NCBI RefSeq assembly: GCF_023973825.1
Contig: NC_090121.1
Span: 1,198,001 to 1,262,000, forward strand
Source: Plasmodium brasilianum
Taxonomy: Eukaryota > Apicomplexa > Aconoidasida > Haemosporida > Plasmodiidae
DNA length: 64,000 nt
Direction of reading: 5' to 3'
The notes under the pieces: generated by a model
What the model was told of the DNA's origin: nothing
Database searches by the model: none
The model's input: the letters and a program-made list of their open reading frames with translations, nothing else
Shown: positions 13,263-24,500 of the stretch, in pieces
Layout: the number at the start of each line of letters is the position of its first letter
Numbering within the stretch: position 1 is the stretch's first letter
Translations under genes and position numbers: made by a program

Positions 13263-13401
13263 ATCCAAGTAGCAAAGTTGTAAGGACTAGGAACTTCCAA
13301 ATTATAAAATTGTGAGTGAACGAGGTAGCGAAAAATACGCAAAACAGTGTGTAATTCACGGTAAGCGTAAATCATATAAGCTTCTCCATAAGTACGCAAA
13401 A

Positions 13402-13515
13402 TGAACAATTCGTTTGAACAATTCGTTTGAACAATTCGTTTGAACAATTCGTTTGAACAGTTCGTTTGAACAATTCGTTTGAACAATTCGTTTGAACAAT
13501 TCGTTTGAACAGGTC
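13402..13515. repeat. 13-bp tandem array
   Basis: About eight copies of GAACAATTCGTTT. It lies about 140 bp from the 16-bp array but has no sequence similarity to it. Confidence 0.92.
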
Positions 13516-14508
13516 ATTTAAACAATTCGATTGAGCAGCTCGTTTGAGGTAAAACGAAAAAGTTTATAAATAACCTAGTCAAGGTGTAAACATACATAAA
13601 GTTTTTCAAAAAAAAAGGAGCAAACACTAAGTAAAAGATACTAATTATTATTTAAAATATAAGCTGTTTACGTATTAATCACTACGCATTACGCATTCCT
13701 TTACCGTGAGGAACATATGACGAATGTACTTTCCATCCACAGAGATTTCCTTTTAATCGGTTTATCAAACCAAGTTTTAAAAGTTTAACTTTTTAAGGCT
13801 AGCATTTTTGAAACTAGAAGTTATAATATTTCCCTTTTAATATTTTCAGCTTTAATATTTTACCTTTACTCGTAGCTCTTTTATTCTTTCTCATTTTAAT
13901 TTTTGCACCATTAATCGCTGAGATCTGCTTATTTTCCGAATTTCCAAAATTTCATGCTACTTTTCCCTGAGTCGTAAATAAGAATACATAAGTGAGTAGG
14001 AGATAAATAGGCAGAGTGCCGAGCAGGTTTAGAATGAGCAATCTGGCTTACAAGGGGTCAGGAAGAGTACACATACGAAGGAATCATATAAGAATGAATG
14101 CAAAAGATTTACCGCAGGAGAGACACACAAGCAGGAGCGCAAAAAAAAAAAAAAAAAAAGCAAAGAAAAACAGAAAAGGAATAACAAATAGCGAATAATA
14201 CGTAACTCATAACAGTATTTTGCATACAGAACGAAGGGACTAGAAAAGCTGAGAGGAGGGAGAAACGAACACAACTAATGTGTCCCCATTCATTTGACTA
14301 AAACGTCAAGTGGAAAGAATAAGGAAGAGGAAGGAAATAAAAAAAAAAAAAAAAATAATAGTCAGTCGTTTTAGGAAAAGGAAGAAAAGATAGACAAGCT
14401 TTTTATGGAAAAAAAAATAAAAATAAAATAATTTTTTTTTTTTATTTATCAACTACATTTTCCACGTCGTCCACTTCCAACAGTTCTTCCATTTCCCCCT
14501 TTCCTTCA

Positions 14509-16655
14509 ATGAAAATGTCAGATGTGTTTTCCATATTTAAGAGAAAAAGGAACAAAAAAACAAAAATATGTAAAACATCAACTAAAAAAAGCAAGAGAAA
14601 AATTTTAATGAACGAGAAGTCTAGAAGGAAGGCTTACGTAACAAATATATCAGCCTTGAGTAATGACAATAGCAGCGTTCTGAGGGGAAAAACGTACTAC
14701 ACGAACACAAAGGAAATAGATCTAAACAATAATAATAGCAGTAATAATAGAGGCAATAATATTAGTGGATTCAATAACAACAATTTTAGTAATGAATCGA
14801 ATGTTGTGTTAGATGACTTTCCTAAATTACCCCTAAAGAATATAGAATCTTGTGAAGATGTGTACAACATTTTTTATATAAGAGATCAATATATTATAGG
14901 AAATAAAAATATTTCAATAAATAATGATCATATAATATTACTAGAGACTATATTAGATAAGATAGATACAGCAATAAGTGAGATGTGTTCTGAAGAGAAT
15001 TACTCTACAAAAAAAATATTAGCAAGTGTACATGAAAAAATTTATAATTTATATAACAGTTTTAAAAAAATAAAAAATATACCACCTGAATTATCAAATG
15101 CATATGATTGCTTTAAAAGTAATGTTATATTTGTACGGAGTAGACAATTTAAAAAAAATTATGTATATGATAATTTAATTAATATATATACTTACTTACG
15201 AGATAGTGAATTACAACAAGATAACATAGAGACTATAAATGAACCATTGTATATAAATGATAAAGCTATATCTACGGCATCTTTTATTAATAAAAATATG
15301 CTCACAGCAAATGAATATATTGAATATTTACCTATGAAATTCAATCCTCATTTTTTAGAATTAAATAAAATTTCTATATACTATTTATATGAAGAATCGA
15401 TCAACCATATTATCTGGCAAAAAGCTTTAGACGAGTTAATTGTTGTTAAAGCTTTGGCAGATATACCATATTTTGACTTATCCGAAGTAGAGGGGTTTGA
15501 TTTTAAAAAAATGAAATCAGGTCAAAGACAGTGGTATCCTTTATACATAGCTAAAGAATTAAGTGAGGAAGGCTTAGCTACTGTCGAATTTCCTTTCTGG
15601 TTTTATATTGATAATTTAAAAAATATTTATAAAAAAGAATTTGAGGATTTATTTGAACTCACAGACTTACCTAGTCCTTTCTTCTTTGAAATTTCATCCA
15701 TGTTTTTAGAAAACAATTCATTTAAAAATTCCACGCCCATAGAAACCATTGGCCACAGGACACCCTACAAGTATATCCTTAAAGTGGCTGGTATGCACGT
15801 ACATATAACCAGTGTATGCTTCATCTGGGTGTTAACCCTTCTTTCCCACCGTCCGTTGCACACATGTCGATATGTTCTTCTCAACTGTTATTTGTTTACT
15901 TAACGTGGAATGTTAAATAATGCAGTACTTACTGCTACGCACTTTTACGATCGTAGGGGGCCCAACGAATGGGTCGTCTACTTTGTGTACTGCTGTTTCG
16001 GGTTTGTTGGACGTGCTATTTTGCTCGTCATGCTGCTGTACTTGTTTTGTTCTTGTATTATTTGTTTATTTCAATTTTTTTATTCCTATTTTTTTGTTCG
16101 CTTCATTCCTTTGAGTCTCAAGGACCATTTTTGCATACACATATCTGTGATAAATTTGTGAAAATTATGATGTACACAGTGATATATTGGTGCATTGATG
16201 ACCAACTAGCTAATTACTCAACTAGCCAAATTTTCTAATTTTTTTTTTTTTTTTTTATATACATATATATATTTTTTATTTTATTATATATATGTACGCA
16301 TATATACACATTTTATTTTACATATATGTATGTATGTATGTATGTATGTATACATATATATACTTATTTTATTTTCCATATATGTACATTTTATTTTATT
16401 TTTATTTCCTGGTCAGGACTTATTCAAGACATAAGGCAAAAGCGCATACACAAAATTATGAACAAGTTTAAAAGCTGTGATATATTCTCGGATATATTAA
16501 TCATAAACAACATTCAGATATATGAGACGTACTGTGTTAATTATTTAGCGTCTGTTTTCTTTCAAAGACAGAGTAATACAAATGCAATAAATGAAAATTT
16601 CGACGTAAGGAATTATTTGTTTGACCCATTTATTTTTAGCTCCTATAATGTGTAG
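14509..16655 (+). CDS. GINS complex subunit PSF2-like DNA replication protein, two exons
   Basis: Predicted PSF2 (GINS2) subunit of the GINS tetramer, which with CDC45 and MCM2-7 forms the replicative helicase. Exon 1 is 14509-15790 and exon 2 is 16417-16655. The intron is GT...AG in phase 1, splitting a Gly codon, and the product is 506 residues. The first ATG is used; a second lies two codons later. The first 100 or so residues are a Lys-rich basic stretch followed by an Asn-rich stretch. A helical region follows. The PSF2 signature lies in the last third: PLYIAKELSEEG (about 343-354), then LPSPFFFEISSMFLEN (about 387-402). This parallels the PLWLA...MPSPYYMEL order of animal and yeast PSF2. 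Across the splice, GLIQDIRQKRIHKIM matches the helix in which other GINS2 proteins have a LVKDIWDTRIAKL-type sequence. The family is normally about 180-230 residues, so this copy carries a long N-terminal extension. The assignment rests on motif order by eye; another GINS subunit is less likely. Neither flanking spacer suggests shared regulation. Confidence 0.72.
15791..16416 (+). other. Intron of the PSF2-like gene
   Basis: The 626-bp intron has donor GTATGC and acceptor CCTGGTCAG. It contains poly(T), TA runs and a short TATG tetranucleotide run (about 16325-16350). Open frames in it (15910-16238) lack conserved motifs and are not supported as genes. Confidence 0.8.
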
Positions 16656-17091
16656 TGGTATGAAGATTATAAATTGGACATGGGTGTGCATGATGGATTA
16701 GACAGTGTTTTACCTTTTCATGGAAAAGTTGGGGGGATGCACAAAATGGTATGGAAGTGTGTAGCACACACGCTGCGCAACTATAGGTACGTGTATGTGT
16801 GTGTATGTATGCATGCTTGGGTATATGTATATGTGTACCATGGACGACCCCTTTAATTTTCAACGATTTCATGTTTATTATCAACTCCCCTTTTTGTGTA
16901 ATAGGGTGTATGTGTGTGTGTGTATTGTTTCAACGCATTTGAAGTATCATGTTGTCTGAAGTTCCTGGAAATACAGTTACATCTATAACGACACTTACAA
17001 TAGCTAATATCACTGCTGTTATAATGCTACTATGTGGCATCTGTTACCGTGCTTTATTATTACTACTATTTTATGCTTTCTCTTCTTTTTC

Positions 17092-17125
<34 letters not shown>

Positions 17126-17238
17126 GTATAAACCTTTTTGTTTAATAAAATATAAACCCCCTTTTTTTTTTTTTCTTTTTTCTTTTTTTCTCCTTTGTGC
17201 GTTATTTGTTTAGATATTTTTTTTTTATAGTGCAATTA

Positions 17239-17269
<31 letters not shown>

Positions 17270-17549
17270 ATTTCTTATTTTTATATTTTATCATTTTCAT
17301 TTCTAATCTTATTTATTTTTCATTTTTTACATCCCCCATCTTTTACACTCCTCAGCTTTCCCATTTTCCTGTTTAAACGTTGATTTATACAAATCGAATG
17401 TGTATTCGTGTGCATGTGCAGGTATGTGTTGTATCCACATGTACATTTTTTTATTGATACCATTTTTAAGAATACTTTTTTTTAATTGCCTTTACAGTTC
17501 ATATGTTGCTGATTCTTTAAGAAAAAAAGAAAAAGTAAAACAAAAATAA

Positions 17550-17822
17550 TGAGAAATATAAAAAGATACGAGAAATATAAAAAGATACGAGAAGTATAAA
17601 AAGATGTGAGAAATATAAAAAGCTATGAGAAATATAAAAAACAATGAGAAATAGCAAAATCAATGAGAAATAGCAAAATCAATGAGAAATAGCAAAATCA
17701 ATGAGAAATAGCAAAATCAATGAGAAATAGCAAAATCAATGAGAAATAGCAAAATCAATGAGAAATAGCAAAATCAATGAGAAATAGCAAAATCAATGAG
17801 AAATAGCAAAATCAATGAGAAG
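17550..17822. repeat. 19-bp tandem array
   Basis: About ten nearly perfect copies of CAATGAGAAATAGCAAAAT (17641-17822) are preceded by diverged copies containing GAGAAATATAAAAAG. The GAGAAATA core is shared by both parts. Confidence 0.93.
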
Positions 17823-18123
17823 TAATTAAAAAAAAAATAATAATAAAATTACGATCTGCACCTTAGCATTCGCTGTACACTGAATAAGTCTGAAATGTGG
17901 GTCAACTTTTCATCTTGCACACATGGGCCTTTAAAAATTATTCTTATCAAATTTGTTAATGTAATAGCTTTTACCTTCCCAAGCTTACCATAAAATACGC
18001 ACACACTCATACGCTGTTTTGTAGCAGTTTTTTCAGCCAAGAGAGGAGCTTAAATAGTTGAAGCGCGTGTTAGCACGAGCTCATAAGTGCGCGATTATAA
18101 TTATGCATATGCATATATATGTT

Positions 18124-18340
18124 ATATACATATTTATACGTACATATTTATACGTACATATTTATACTTACATATTTATACTTACATATTTATACGTACA
18201 TATATATACGTACATATTTATACGTACATATTTATACGTACATATATATACATGCATATTTATACGTACATATTTATACGTACATATTTATACGTACATA
18301 TATATACATGCATATTTATACGTACATATTTATACATACA
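18124..18340. repeat. 14-bp tandem array
   Basis: About fifteen copies of ACATATTTATACGT with variants (ATACTT, ATATATACATGC). The unit is not a multiple of three and lacks stops, so all three plus frames are open and produce Tyr/Ile/His-rich shadow frames. Confidence 0.93.
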
Positions 18341-19206
18341 TTCGTTACCTTTCCCTTTAAAAAAGAAGTTCGTACAAAACCATAATTACGAGAACTGCAA
18401 GGAATAAGTGCTTACTAAACAAATTTAATTTTTATTTGTCCTCCAAGCGAACAATACAATTCTCGTATTACGTAAAAGAATTACACAATAATTCTTTACA
18501 TGTTCATAAAAATTATTACCATATATAAGAGATGTCTATAAACATGCGAATCGCATGGCTTGCACTGCTTAGGAAGCGCAATGTGGTCTACAAGATGATA
18601 ATCCGATAGACTAAAGAAGAAAAAATGTACAGAATGCTACAGATAATGCAAATGATGAGAAATACCTGGTAACAAGATAGTTAACAGGCGCCAAATGGAT
18701 GGGAAAAAAAAAAAAAAAAATTATTTATAGAAATGATGAGTCCTCCTCGGAACAGTAGAATGCCTAGGCAATTAAAACAAAAAATATTAAAAAAAGGAAA
18801 AGACTTTCATCCCTTTGGTACTTCGTCCTCTTTGCCCCTTTGTCCCTTCTTAAGAAATTGAGAAAAAATGTAAAAGTGTACACATGCTACGTATAACGGC
18901 TATCGTTATACGAAAATTTGTCTCTCATTCGACTATTCCTTTTGCACGGGAGTATGAAGTTATGTCCAACACTTGTGTAAAAAGGAATGATGGAATTGAA
19001 AAATAAGGGTTAATATGAAGTGGAAAAACAATGGGAATATAAAATGGATTCAGTAAAAGTATGAAAATTGGATTATCAAGCCAACATGTATTTAGTCTTA
19101 TCATTTTTAAGAAAAAGTTAGAGGTATGTGCGAACTTTTTTTTTTTTTTTCATTTCGAGCTGGTTGTTACTATGTACAATATGGGTATATATATATGGCA
19201 AAGGAA

Positions 19207-19207
<1 letters not shown>

Positions 19208-19291
<84 letters not shown>
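19208..19291. repeat. Poly(A) followed by GAAA microsatellite
   Basis: A run of about 29 A residues passes into about 13 copies of GAAA. This is a simple-sequence tract. Confidence 0.95.
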
Positions 19292-19559
19292 AATATACCA
19301 TGATAACGTAAAAACTATGTAAAAAAGTACACGCTATTACAAAATGGTTTTCCTATGTGTACGTTTTTATGTAAAAACGTAAATTTGTGGATGGCGTTTT
19401 GTTTCATCTAAATTTGATGGTAAATAATAAAATGTTTATTTTATTTTATTTTATTTTATTTTTTTTTTATTTTAAATTTTGCACAACTTTGATTTTGAAA
19501 ATATGACAATAAATTCGCCTAAGGATTTCCTAAACTTTTGTGTACATAATTATATACAC

Positions 19560-19604
<45 letters not shown>

Positions 19605-19936
19605 AATGAATATACATATGAAAGCATTATAAGTATAGATACACCTACTCGTAAACATATATACATATAAACACTTACGTACATATATGTGGAAGTATTA
19701 TATGTGTACATGAGTATAAAAATCAAAAAACGAACGGAAGCAGTAGTTTTCCCTCCAATAAAATAAAAAATATATATTATAAATAAGTATATTTGTACTT
19801 TTTTAAATTCCTCTTCTACATAATAACACTTTAGAAGTGTGTAATAGAAGGAGGTACCAATATCTCATATTTTTTCTCACTATATATATTACATATATAT
19901 GTACATTATATGTATGTACGTTATATGTATATATGT

Positions 19937-20120
19937 ACGTTAAAAGTATATATGTACGTTAAAAGTATATATGTACGTTAAAAGTATATATGTACGTTAA
20001 AAGTATATATGTACGTTAAAAGTATATATGTACGTTAAAAGTATATATGTACGTTAAAAGTATATATGTACGTTAAAAGTATATATGTACGTTAAAAGTA
20101 TATATGTACGTTATATGTAT
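19937..20120. repeat. 19-bp tandem array
   Basis: About ten copies of ACGTTAAAAGTATATATGT, grading at both ends into ACGTTATATGTATG units. Confidence 0.93.
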
Positions 20121-20420
20121 GTATGTACGTTATAAGTATATATAATTGCCTTCAGTACGTGTACAGGAAAAAGGAAAATTTTCCTATTTTGTGAAGGTAA
20201 AAAAAAAAAAAAAAAGATGTACTTCACTGAACTAATGTACTGAAACGATTATTAAGAAAAAGAAAAAGGAAAAGAAAATTTACATTTAGAGAGTAAACGT
20301 ATAAAATTAAAATAGAATTTGCGCGTTTGGAGTACGCATAAAATAAAAATAAAATTTTTGTGGCAAAGTATGTACAAAATGAAAAAGAATTTACATGTAC
20401 GGAGTAAAATTTACTTTTAT

Positions 20421-20508
<88 letters not shown>

Positions 20509-20654
20509 ATATTATGTACGCAAAATATGCATAATATGCGTTTAATATGTTTATATGCATTTCTTTAAAAGAAAATTCATGTTTTCCGTATATATACTTC
20601 AATCCCCTTTACTGAGGTACAGTTGCATTATAGCGTTATTACGTTAAGTTAATA

Positions 20655-20878
20655 ATTTAATGCGTTAATAAGTTAGTACGTTAATAAGTTAGTACGTTAA
20701 TAAGTTAGTACGTTAATAAGTTAGTACGTTAATAAGTTAGTACGTTAATAAGTCAATACATTAATAAGTCAATACATTAATAAGTCAATACATTAATAAG
20801 TCAATACATTAATGAGTTAATACGTTAATGAGTTAATACGTTAATGAGTTAATACGTTAATGAGTTAATACGTTAATG
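20655..20878. repeat. 16-bp tandem array in three sub-blocks
   Basis: About fourteen copies of a 16-bp unit fall into three successive homogeneous variants: GTTAATAAGTTAGTAC, then ATTAATAAGTCAATAC, then GTTAATGAGTTAATAC. The block structure suggests stepwise local amplification. Confidence 0.93.
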
Positions 20879-21432
20879 CATTACTTTTTTTTTTTTTTTT
20901 TGAAGAAAATGAAAATTAAAAAAAAAAAAGTAGGAAAATATTTTTTTTTAAATTAAATGTACAACCATATAAACGTATGACATTAAGTTTATACATGTTT
21001 GTATGTATATATGTATGTAATGACGATCGAATAGCCAAGCGTATTGCTTTTGCTGTTATATATATATATATATATATATATGCATAAGTACGTACAAACA
21101 AGGAGTTATCTTATCGTGAATGTATGTTTACGTACGTACGTTTTAAGCTGTAAAGGGAAATACGTACTCATGTTTTTTCCCCGTGTTCTTTTAAAAGAAT
21201 TGGCAATGGATTGAAGCGACAAATGGGAACGATAAATTGGAGTGATAAATTGAAGTGACAAATTGAATTGACGAAGCGAATTGACACATTAAAGGGAAAC
21301 AAAATTGACTACTGAACAGTTGAAAATATTTCTATTTTTTCTCTTTTCATTCATTCGATTATCCCATCACATCGTATTGCATCCCTTCTCATTTCTTCAT
21401 TTCATTCCTTTTTTTTTTTTTTTTTCTCTCTC

Positions 21433-21471
<39 letters not shown>

Positions 21472-21517
21472 CTTCTTATCTCGTGGGTGCATTTACCCTC
21501 CCCTTTTTTTTTTTAAA

Positions 21518-24500
21518 ATGCATATAAATATGCAAAAAAAGGATGATAGAGTAATGCAAAACAATAAATTAATTAATGAAACTAGCAATGGAAGTATAAA
21601 AAATTTTAGTCTAAATCAAAACACGAGTTACACAGAAAGAAGCAGTTCGAAGCAAGAAAATGAATTTACTTTTAGAGGAAAGTGCGATAACGTAATGATG
21701 AGTATGAATGATGAGCAGGAAAGTAGTATAAGGAGGAATGAGGAATGCAAAAAATTATTTCGTCCAGGGTATGTCCTTAATGGTGATGCACCAATGTATG
21801 ACGAGCTTATCGGAGATAGGAATAACGAGCACAGTGATGATTACAGTCATAACAGCGGTGCTGCTGTGGATGTTGCTGCTGATATTGCTGCTGATATTGC
21901 TGCTGATGTTTCTGCTGATATTGCTGCTGATGTTTCTGCTGATATTGCTGCTGATGTTTCTGCTGATGTTTCTGCTGATGTTGGTATTGGTGATGATGAT
22001 GGGGGAAACGACATAAAGGGGAGTGAGGGTCGCTTTCCAAGGAACAGCTTGATTGAATCTCTTTGTATTAATGAGATTCAGAGTGTTGAAGAGGACGATT
22101 TGTTTAACGATAGCAAGTACGCAGATAAAGAATTGCTAATATGTTTGTTAAGAAAAAAATTAAAATTAAAAATAAAAGATTACAATTTAGTTATGGATAG
22201 ACTTATAAGAACAAAAGAAGAGTGCAGCAAGAAAAGTAAGCAAATTAAAGAGCTACAAGTTAAATATAATAAAACAGAAAAGGAATGTGTGCATTTGAAA
22301 AGTGAAATCGAAAAAAATAATTATCAAAAGGATGTACACTTAGACAATTTCTCTTACTATAAAAGTGAGTATGATGATATGAAATTTAAATTACGAAGAA
22401 TAGAAGAGAAACATAAAGAAATTTTAGTAAAAAATGAAGAATTATGTAAAGAAGTATATACATTAAAAAATGAGAAAAGTAAATTTGAAAATTGCAAAAA
22501 TAGCGAAATAGAGAAATTAAAAAATCAAAATGAAAAATTGAAAGAAAGATATGAACAAGTCAGAAATGATCATAATATTTTATTAAATAAATATTTACTT
22601 ACAGAAAAAAAAATATATAAAATTGAAAAGGAAAAAAAGGAGGAAATAAATCAATTACAAGATGCTATACAAAAAGGAGAAATGATAAAAACAAATTCTG
22701 TTGAAAATTTAAATAAAGTAAAAGATATACTTTCAAAATCTATGCAAAAAGCAGAAGAAAATATTAAAAAGTTGTTGGAGGTTGAAAAAGATAGAGATGG
22801 TCTTAAAATAAAAAATGAATATCTCTTTAAAAGTATAAATGAGTTAAAATGTAAGGAAGGCAAGTTAAAAAATGCATTAAAAATATTTGAAAAAAAATAT
22901 AAACAAGTTATTGAAAAGAATAATGCTATGTTTGCAATAACACATGAGTTTTTAAATCAAAAAAATAGCAAAATTGGTATATACAGAAAAAACTGTGATA
23001 TAAAACAAGTTTGTCAAACGCACAAAATTGATAAGATTGTTTTCGACGATATCAACTGCTTTTCGACATTGTACATGTATGAAATAGTATATTCTTCCTA
23101 TGCATTAGATTCGGACGAGTCGGTGGAAGAGGAACACGGGGGTTATGAAGAGGATGAGGAGGAAGAGCCGTGGGAAAGGCAGCGGGTGAAGCAGCGGGGG
23201 AGACAGCGAGATAAGGAAAACGAAATGGAATGGGCATTGGAGAGAAAGAAGAATAAAAGTAGTAGAGAAGAAAATAAATATATAAAGATAAAAAAATCAA
23301 AATATAGACGTTTGAATTATTTGCTAAATGAAGCCCAGATGAAGATAATTTCCCTTTCTAGGTCATATGCCAATTTTGAAAAGAACTGTGCAAATGTAAA
23401 AAATGTATTGTTAAATGACGATTTGAATATATATAAAAAGCACTATTATTCGAATCCCGCTAATTTGTTTAATGAGAAGACATATATTGAAAATATACTA
23501 CAGCAGAAGGTTGAACAAATCCAAGATATGGAAATCAAATTGAAGGAAAAAGAAAATACTATTCAGAAGCAGAAAGAAAATATATTCAGATTAAACTTAG
23601 AAAAAGAGACCTTAATTAAAGTTATATCTGCTCTTCCAAATTTCTCATCATTTGTACAAATCGATAAAAATAATAAAACTTGCTCTATTGAAAATTTTGT
23701 AGAAACCACTGTAAGAGATTATCTATACCAACAAATGAAATGTAGTAATATGCTGCTAGAAATTAGTGAAGTAACCCCATCAAATGTAAGCAATAACAAT
23801 TTTTCTGTAGTGCATAAGGGGGCAAGGAACGAGAGTATGAATCGAAGTAGTGTTACTTGGCAAACCGAAATCCATCCCTCTGCTGGAAATAAAAGTAATG
23901 GAAGTATCGAGGAGCATATGAGTAGTAACTTCGTGAGTGGTAGTGTGAATAGGTTTGATACTAGTAATGCGAATCAGTGTAGTAGGACTAGCTTGAATGA
24001 TGACAATGCCAATCAAAATAACAAGAAGATGATGACCCTCCATCATATGGTGGAGGAAGATCTCGAAAAGGCAATCGTTAGTATAGAAAACAAACAAATG
24101 AGTTATTTCCGAAAGAGCAATTTATTAAATTATATAGACGACTACATGGTAACCCTTGACATATTCGCGCGCATCTCCCAGTACAACGATCAGTTCAAAG
24201 TGGAGAACCTATTAGAAGATGGCTTCACGTTCGTTTTGGAAAATATAAAGGTGCATAGTAATGGTGCAGGAAGTAACAACTTAATTAGTAACAACCCAAG
24301 CGGAAACAGTCGAACTGGTAATGACGAAAGTGGGCATTACCAGTTAAGTACGTACCAAGCGATAGTGGAGGAGCTCGAAAGAAGCAAAAAGAATCAAAGT
24401 GACGAGGAGCTGTTGCGTCATATTGAAGAAGTGAAGCTGCTGGACAAGTATAAACAATTTTATCATGATCATTTTTTAAATATAAATAATATATTCAACA

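Larger units (their letters stand above)
10760..14508. other. Spacer between kinesin-5 and the PSF2-like gene
   Basis: About 3.7 kb between two plus-strand genes. It contains an A-rich array (12175-12470), a 16-bp array (12999-13262), a 13-bp array (13402-13515) and several homopolymers. Frames at 11604-11885 (minus) and 14016-14198 (plus) are open, but lack conserved motifs and run into repeats. The right end should hold the promoter and 5' leader of the PSF2-like gene. Confidence 0.55.
16656..21517. other. Spacer between PSF2-like and giant coiled-coil genes
   Basis: About 4.9 kb holding at least six tandem arrays, long poly(T) tracts (17098-17125, 17241-17270 and 21412-21470) and TA microsatellites (about 19563-19600, 20418-20510 and 21057-21080). 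Two less repetitive stretches stand out: 17845-18060, with a short minus-strand open frame, and about 18530-19000. Neither could be assigned. The poly(T) tract just before 21518 lies in the leader of the next gene. Confidence 0.55.

Noticed and set aside
15910..16238. Open frames within the PSF2-like intron considered as separate small proteins
   Set aside because: They overlap each other in three phases, lack motifs, and lie between good splice sites that restore the PSF2 frame.
18058..18407. Three overlapping plus-strand Tyr/Ile/His-rich frames
   Set aside because: All three phases are open because a 14-bp stop-free unit is repeated; there is no conserved domain.
18650..18760. C/D-box snoRNA suggested by two ATGATGAG sequences
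   Set aside because: No CTGA D box or terminal stem was found at a suitable distance on the plus strand; kept only as an unexplained island.
21305..21517. N-terminal extension of the giant coiled-coil frame, with a Phe-rich hydrophobic stretch resembling a signal or membrane segment
   Set aside because: The extension has no ATG and is a translation of poly(T)/TC tracts in the 5' leader. The first ATG in frame is at 21518.
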